This document shows positions 15,382 through 18,641 of a stretch of 18,641 bases of DNA, in pieces; the first letter of the stretch is position 1; each line of letters opens with the position of its first letter. The DNA lies in contig URER01000048.1 in assembly GCA_900547005.1 (NCBI GenBank), positions 1-18,641 on the forward strand, in the 5' to 3' direction. The stretch is from an uncultured Prevotella sp. (lineage in GTDB: Bacteria > Bacteroidota > Bacteroidia > Bacteroidales > Bacteroidaceae). Below the pieces are notes generated by a model. The model was not told the origin of the DNA, did not search any database, and worked only from the letters and a program-made list of their open reading frames with translations. The translations under genes and the position numbers were made by a program.

Positions 15382-15708
15382 TCAGAAAAGACTCAAAGAA
15401 CAATCTTCATTCTTACTTTCTTGTTCCGATTCTATAACGTTGTCCGTAAACTGCAACATTAATTGAAGGGTTACTTGCGACTTGAAATTCAAATGATAAA
15501 TGCCGCGTTCGCTCTTTTCTATTATTGATTCGGGGTTCTTGCTATTGCGCAATAAGTATTGGGAAACATAGCGATGCACATCGTCATAAGTAACAACGGT
15601 GAAGAAAGAATTGTATGAATTATAAACATGGCGAGAAATTTTGGATACAGAAAGCCCTTTCTCGCCAGCCTCAGTGAGTACACGTAATATTTCCTTATCG
15701 TAATCCAC
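15382..15708 (-). CDS. Conserved-looking small protein, function unknown
   Basis: 108 residues if started at GTG (15708), beginning (M)DYDKEILRVLTEAGEKG. Residues 1-80 look like a winged-helix fold: LSVSKISRHVYNS could be the recognition region, and the following YDDVHRYVSQYLLRNS and RGIYHLN could be a helix and wing. The C-terminus is acidic (ESEQESKNEDCSLSLF). The frame is open to 15864, but that extension would run through the terminator at 15745-15781 and into the coding region of the next gene, so it is rejected. GTG is the best start I can see; ATA or TTG codons slightly upstream are alternatives. No family name is recognised. A DNA-binding role is only an inference. Confidence 0.65.
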   Translation of the reverse strand: MDYDKEILRVLTEAGEKGLSVSKISRHVYNSYNSFFTVVTYDDVHRYVSQYLLRNSKNPESIIEKSERGIYHLNFKSQVTLQLMLQFTDNVIESEQESKNEDCSLSLF

Positions 15709-15744
15709 ACGCAGTAGTTTTATGCTAAAAGTGTTTTCCAAAAG

Positions 15745-15781
15745 CAAAAAAGGAGCCTGTATATTAGATACGGACTCCTTT
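15745..15781 (-). terminator. Intrinsic terminator of the DUF2582 gene
   Basis: On the minus strand AAAGGAG (15781-15775) pairs with CTCCTTT (15755-15749), with an inner GTAT/ATAC stem and a five-base loop. The stem ends in a run of six T. It separates the DUF2582 gene from the small gene at 15382-15708. Confidence 0.85.
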
Positions 15782-15802
15782 CTTTTCTTATTTAGTAAAT
15801 GA

Positions 15803-16111
15803 TTAAGCCAATGTAACGTTGTTATTCTCTTCCTTAACCTTACCCTCTTTAAGAAGCCAACCAATACCGAGATAAACTTCTTCTGTGCTGATTTTTGCAG
15901 CTTTTGCTACTTCTGCTACAGAAAGTGCCTTACCTGCTGCTGCAAGAGCCTCATAAACATCACCAGCTTTGAAACCTACATTCTCTGCTGTCAACGCTAC
16001 CTCGACTTTCTTTGTTGCACACTTACGAGGTGTAGCGGCTTTCTTAGTGGTTTCTTTCTTTGCAGCCGTAGCCTTTGTCGTAGCTGCCTTTGTTGCTTTC
16101 TTTTCTGCCAT
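15803..16111 (-). CDS. DUF2582 winged-helix protein with basic tail
   Basis: 102 residues in two parts. Residues 1-38 are almost only Lys, Ala and Thr (MAEKKATKAATTKATAAKKE and on), like the disordered tails of histone H1 or bacterial histone-like proteins. Residues 39-102 form a small winged helix of the DUF2582 type (GFKAGDVYEALAAAGKALSV, VAKAAKISTEEVYLGIGWLL, GKVKEENNNVTLA). This pairing suggests a chromosome-associated or nucleic-acid-binding protein in the cytoplasm, but no function is established that I know of. It has its own promoter and a strong terminator, so it is a separate, probably well-expressed unit. Confidence 0.85.
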   Translation of the reverse strand: MAEKKATKAATTKATAAKKETTKKAATPRKCATKKVEVALTAENVGFKAGDVYEALAAAGKALSVAEVAKAAKISTEEVYLGIGWLLKEGKVKEENNNVTLA

Positions 16112-16129
16112 AATTTAGTAAAATTTAGT

Positions 16130-16181
16130 TTATTCGAACCATATCGAATAACTCTCTGTTATAAAACACTTTGCAAATGTA
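16130..16181 (-). promoter_or_regulatory. Promoter and leader palindrome of the DUF2582 gene
   Basis: Minus-strand TACATTTG (16181-16174) is a good -7 box; the -33 box is not clear. The expected start is near 16168. In the leader, TTATTCGA (16130-16137) and TCGAATAA (16144-16151) form a perfect 8-bp inverted repeat with a six-base spacer, either a regulator site or an mRNA hairpin before the start codon. Confidence 0.5.
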
Positions 16182-16225
16182 ACACATTAATTTAATATGA
16201 TATGCTTCTTTTACAAAAAAATGAC

Positions 16226-16251
16226 AAAAAAACGGTTATTTTTTAGCAACC
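16226..16251 (-). terminator. Weak terminator at the end of aspS
   Basis: Minus-strand GGTT (16251-16248) and AACC (16237-16234) could form a four-bp stem followed by T7 (16232-16226). It overlaps the aspS stop codon. The stem is short, so this is tentative. Confidence 0.3.
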
Positions 16252-18021
16252 ACCACTTTTTTCTTGACGTAAATCAACTTTTATCTGTAATTCGTCTAAC
16301 TGCCTGACATCAAGGCATGAAGGAGCATCAAGCATTACATCGCGGCCGCTATTGTTCTTCGGGAACGCTATACAATCGCGTATAGAGTCCAACCCTGCCA
16401 TGATACTGACAAAACGGTCAAGACCGAAAGCAAGTCCTGCATGAGGAGGCGCACCATACTTGAAAGCGTTTATCAGGAAACCAAACTGAGCCATTGCGCT
16501 TTCTTCGGTAAAGCCAAGAATGCGGAACATTTTCTCTTGCAGCTTTCCATCGTGAATACGAAGACTACCTCCGCCGACCTCTATACCGTTGCAAACAAAG
16601 TCGTATGCCTTGGCACGCACACGCTCCGGATGCTCTTCGAGTAGTGGAATATCATCAGGATTAGGCATCGTGAACGGATGGTGTGTGGACATGAGGCGCT
16701 GTTCCTCGTCGCTCCATTCAAAAAGCGGAAAGTCGATAATCCACAAGCACTCAAACTTATTTTTGTCTCTCAAGCCCAAGCGGTCGCCCATCTCCAAACG
16801 TAAGGTGCAAAGTTGGGTGCGAGTCTTGTTTGCCTTATCACCACTAAGAATCAATACGAGATCTCCGTCTTTCGCTCCCATCTTCTCCTTCAACGCCGCA
16901 AGAACCTCCGGAGTATAGAATTTATCTACACTCGATTTCACAGTTCCGTCTTCATTATATTTAACATAAACCAATCCTTTGGCACCAATCTGCGGGCGTT
17001 TCACGAAATCTGTGAGTTGGTCGAGTTGCTTGCGGGTATAGTTTGCGCATCCGGGTACACATATTCCACCTATATATTCGGCACTATCGAATACAGAGAA
17101 AGTTCCGGTACCTTTCAGAACGTCCATAAGTTCCACAAATTCCATTCCGAAACGCAAGTCTGGCTTGTCGCTGCCAAAACGTCTCATTGCCTCATGCCAT
17201 GTCATCTGCTGTAACTTGACCGGCAGTTCCACGCCACGTACTTCCTTAAACAAATGGCGGGCAAGTTCTTCAAAGAGGTTTATCACATCGTCCTGATCTA
17301 CGAAAGACATCTCGCAGTCTATCTGTGTGAACTCCGGCTGACGGTCTGCACGCAGGTCTTCATCGCGGAAACATTTGGCAATTTGGAAATAACGGTCGAA
17401 ACCGCTGACCATAAGCAACTGCTTCAACGTCTGCGGACTCTGCGGCAAAGCATAGAACTGCCCTGGATTCATACGGGAAGGGACTACGAAATCACGCGCG
17501 CCCTCGGGAGTACTGCCTATCAGGATAGGAGTCTCAACCTCTATAAAATCCTGTGAATCGAGGAAGTTGCGTATAAGAATTGTCATGCGATGACGCAGTT
17601 CAAGATTCTTGCGAACAGCCGGGCGACGCAAATCAAGATAGCGATACTTCATTCTGAGGTCATCACCTCCATCAGTATCGTCTTCTATCTTAAACGGCGG
17701 AGTAAGACTGGTGCTAAGCACATTAAGCTCATTCACAATTATCTCTATATCTCCAGTAGGCATATTCGGGTTTTTGCTTTGGCGTTCCATCACCGTTCCG
17801 CTAACCTGAATACAGTACTCACGGCCGAGTTTATTTGCACGTTCACACAATTCTGCATTTTCAGCCTCGTTGAAAACCAACTGGGTAATGCCATAACGGT
17901 CGCGCAAATCTGCAAACGTCATGCCTCCCATCTTACGTGAACGCTGCACCCATCCCGCAAGCGTTACTTGCTTACCGGCATCCGTAAGGCGCAATTCACC
18001 ACAAGTGTTCGTTCTATACAT
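16243..18021 (-). CDS. aspS: Aspartyl-tRNA synthetase
   Basis: 592-residue class II synthetase that charges tRNA-Asp in the cytosol. The N-terminal OB-fold anticodon-binding domain covers about 1-110 (VTLAGWVQRSRKMGGMTFAD). Motif 1 is near 143-165 (FIEVETPIL), motif 2 is CFRDEDLRADRQPEFTQ (217-233) and motif 3 is GLAFGLDRFVSIMAG (529-543). The GAD insertion typical of the bacterial type lies between motifs 2 and 3, which explains the length. AFPKNNSGRD near the end is also family-specific. The final GGC follows a conserved helix. Discrimination against asparagine cannot be judged from sequence alone. It is divergent from the DUF1573 gene, with 160 bases between them. Confidence 0.97.
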   Translation of the reverse strand: MYRTNTCGELRLTDAGKQVTLAGWVQRSRKMGGMTFADLRDRYGITQLVFNEAENAELCERANKLGREYCIQVSGTVMERQSKNPNMPTGDIEIIVNELNVLSTSLTPPFKIEDDTDGGDDLRMKYRYLDLRRPAVRKNLELRHRMTILIRNFLDSQDFIEVETPILIGSTPEGARDFVVPSRMNPGQFYALPQSPQTLKQLLMVSGFDRYFQIAKCFRDEDLRADRQPEFTQIDCEMSFVDQDDVINLFEELARHLFKEVRGVELPVKLQQMTWHEAMRRFGSDKPDLRFGMEFVELMDVLKGTGTFSVFDSAEYIGGICVPGCANYTRKQLDQLTDFVKRPQIGAKGLVYVKYNEDGTVKSSVDKFYTPEVLAALKEKMGAKDGDLVLILSGDKANKTRTQLCTLRLEMGDRLGLRDKNKFECLWIIDFPLFEWSDEEQRLMSTHHPFTMPNPDDIPLLEEHPERVRAKAYDFVCNGIEVGGGSLRIHDGKLQEKMFRILGFTEESAMAQFGFLINAFKYGAPPHAGLAFGLDRFVSIMAGLDSIRDCIAFPKNNSGRDVMLDAPSCLDVRQLDELQIKVDLRQEKSGGC

Positions 18022-18048
18022 ATTATTATATTATTTTCAATTTAGATG

Positions 18049-18056
18049 CAAAATTA
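18049..18056 (-). promoter_or_regulatory. Candidate aspS promoter -7 box
   Basis: Minus-strand TAATTTTG (18056-18049) fits TAnnTTTG, with a start near 18043 and a short leader. No clear -33 box is seen. Confidence 0.4.
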
Positions 18057-18143
18057 TATAAATTTATGGAATAACGAGTTGTTAAGTCGTGCTAAATACA
18101 GCAAAAAAACTTACTTTAACAGATGTAAATGCAATCTTTTTAC

Positions 18144-18151
18144 TACATTTG
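18144..18151 (+). promoter_or_regulatory. DUF1573 gene promoter -7 box
   Basis: TACATTTG at 18144-18151 fits the consensus. Start expected near 18157, about 25 bases before the ATG. The -33 box is weak. Confidence 0.55.
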
Positions 18152-18181
18152 CAACGGTTAAACAATAACATATAAAAAATT

Positions 18182-18565
18182 ATGAAGAAAATTTTGTTTA
18201 TCGCCATCATGCTGATTGGCACATTCATAAATGCTTCTGCACAGGCTGAAGCTGAGATAAAATTCGACAAGCAGACTATAAACATGGGCGAATTCTCTGA
18301 AAGCAATCCTATTCAGAAAGCTGTATTCACGTTTACAAATATCGGGAAAAGCCCATTAGTGATAAACCAAATCATCGCTTCTTGCGGATGCACAGCTCCC
18401 AAATACGATAAAAAGCCGATTGCGCCGGGACAAAAAGGTACGGTAGAAGTAACATATAACGGCAAAGGCAAGTTCCCCGGACACTTCAAGAAGAGCATAA
18501 CAGTGCGCACTAACGGCAAAGTGGAACTGACCCGCCTTTACATCGAAGGCAATATGACGGAATAA
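18182..18565 (+). CDS. Secreted DUF1573 domain protein
   Basis: 127 residues. A signal peptide, MKKILFIAIMLIGTFINASA, is followed by a single DUF1573 domain, an immunoglobulin-like beta-sandwich common in Bacteroidetes. The family signature is clear: KQTINMGEFSESNPIQKAVF, FTNIGKSPLVINQI, then the Cys-Gly-Cys motif in ASCGCTAP (66-73), and PGQKGTVEVTYN. The protein is exported to the periplasm or surface; the biochemical role of the family is unknown. The ATG at 18182 gives a perfect signal peptide and is 31 bases after the -7 box. It is a single-gene unit with a strong terminator. Confidence 0.92.
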   Translation: MKKILFIAIMLIGTFINASAQAEAEIKFDKQTINMGEFSESNPIQKAVFTFTNIGKSPLVINQIIASCGCTAPKYDKKPIAPGQKGTVEVTYNGKGKFPGHFKKSITVRTNGKVELTRLYIEGNMTE

Positions 18566-18588
18566 AAACGAAATAAAAAAGCAACGAA

Positions 18589-18632
18589 GGTGCTGTGTCG
18601 TAATTAAGTTTTTACGGCGCAGCCTCTTTTTT
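18589..18632 (+). terminator. Intrinsic terminator of the DUF1573 gene
   Basis: GGTGCTGTGTCGTAA (18589-18603) pairs with TTACGGCGCAGCCTC (18612-18626) over an eight-base loop with one mismatch and three wobbles, followed by T6 (18627-18632). Confidence 0.9.
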
Positions 18633-18641
18633 AGTGCTTTG

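Noticed and set aside
15709..15864. N-terminal 52-codon extension of the small gene at 15382
   Set aside because: It crosses a strong terminator and overlaps the DUF2582 coding region in another frame, with no conserved character.
1..18641. CRISPR array, phage, transposase or defence cassette
   Set aside because: No regularly spaced repeats and no proteins of such families were found on either strand.

Overview
This is a chromosomal window from a member of the Bacteroidota, most likely Prevotella or a close relative. The evidence is repeated TAnnTTTG (-7) promoters with TTTG (-33) about 19-20 nt upstream, A/T-rich leaders with almost no Shine-Dalgarno sequence, and Bacteroidales-like proteins (MltG, class II xylose isomerase, Fcl with Bacteroidota-type insertions, DUF2582, DUF1573). 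The genus call is an inference. The content is mostly housekeeping and sugar metabolism. I see no CRISPR array, phage, transposase gene or defence cassette. The new material, if any, lies in the intergenic RNA and repeat signals and in an insertion inside fcl.

Layout, left to right. At 1-1100 there is a doubtful small ORF, then a secreted outer-membrane beta-barrel protein (+) ending at a bidirectional terminator shared with ribE (-). At 1738-2369, between ribE and mltG, I find a strong minus-strand promoter, a candidate structured RNA of about 220 nt, a 127-bp element with terminal inverted repeats, and the mltG promoter. At 2370-7820 are plus-strand genes: mltG, glnS, a TPR protein and a DedA-family membrane protein. 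A candidate minus-strand small RNA lies between mltG and glnS, and a long perfect hairpin lies between glnS and the TPR gene.

At 7989-11470 (-) the manC-gmd-fcl operon makes GDP-L-fucose from mannose-1-phosphate. ManC makes GDP-mannose, Gmd dehydrates it, and Fcl epimerises and reduces the product. The GDP-L-fucose would supply fucosylated surface glycans or glycoproteins. At 11837-14654 (-) xylB-xylA convert D-xylose through D-xylulose to xylulose-5-phosphate; the leader carries an operator-like inverted repeat. At 14884-15300 (-) is a Fur-family metalloregulator with a palindrome beside its promoter. At 15382-16111 (-) are a small unknown protein and a DUF2582 winged-helix protein with a histone-like basic tail, separated by a terminator. 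At 16243-18021 (-) is aspS, divergent from a secreted DUF1573 protein (+), which ends at a strong terminator at the right edge.

Several open frames extend upstream of their real starts. I moved starts using promoter position, terminator position or signal peptide: 445 for the outer-membrane protein, 2370 for mltG, 5591 for the TPR gene, 14654 for xylB and 15708 for the small unknown gene.
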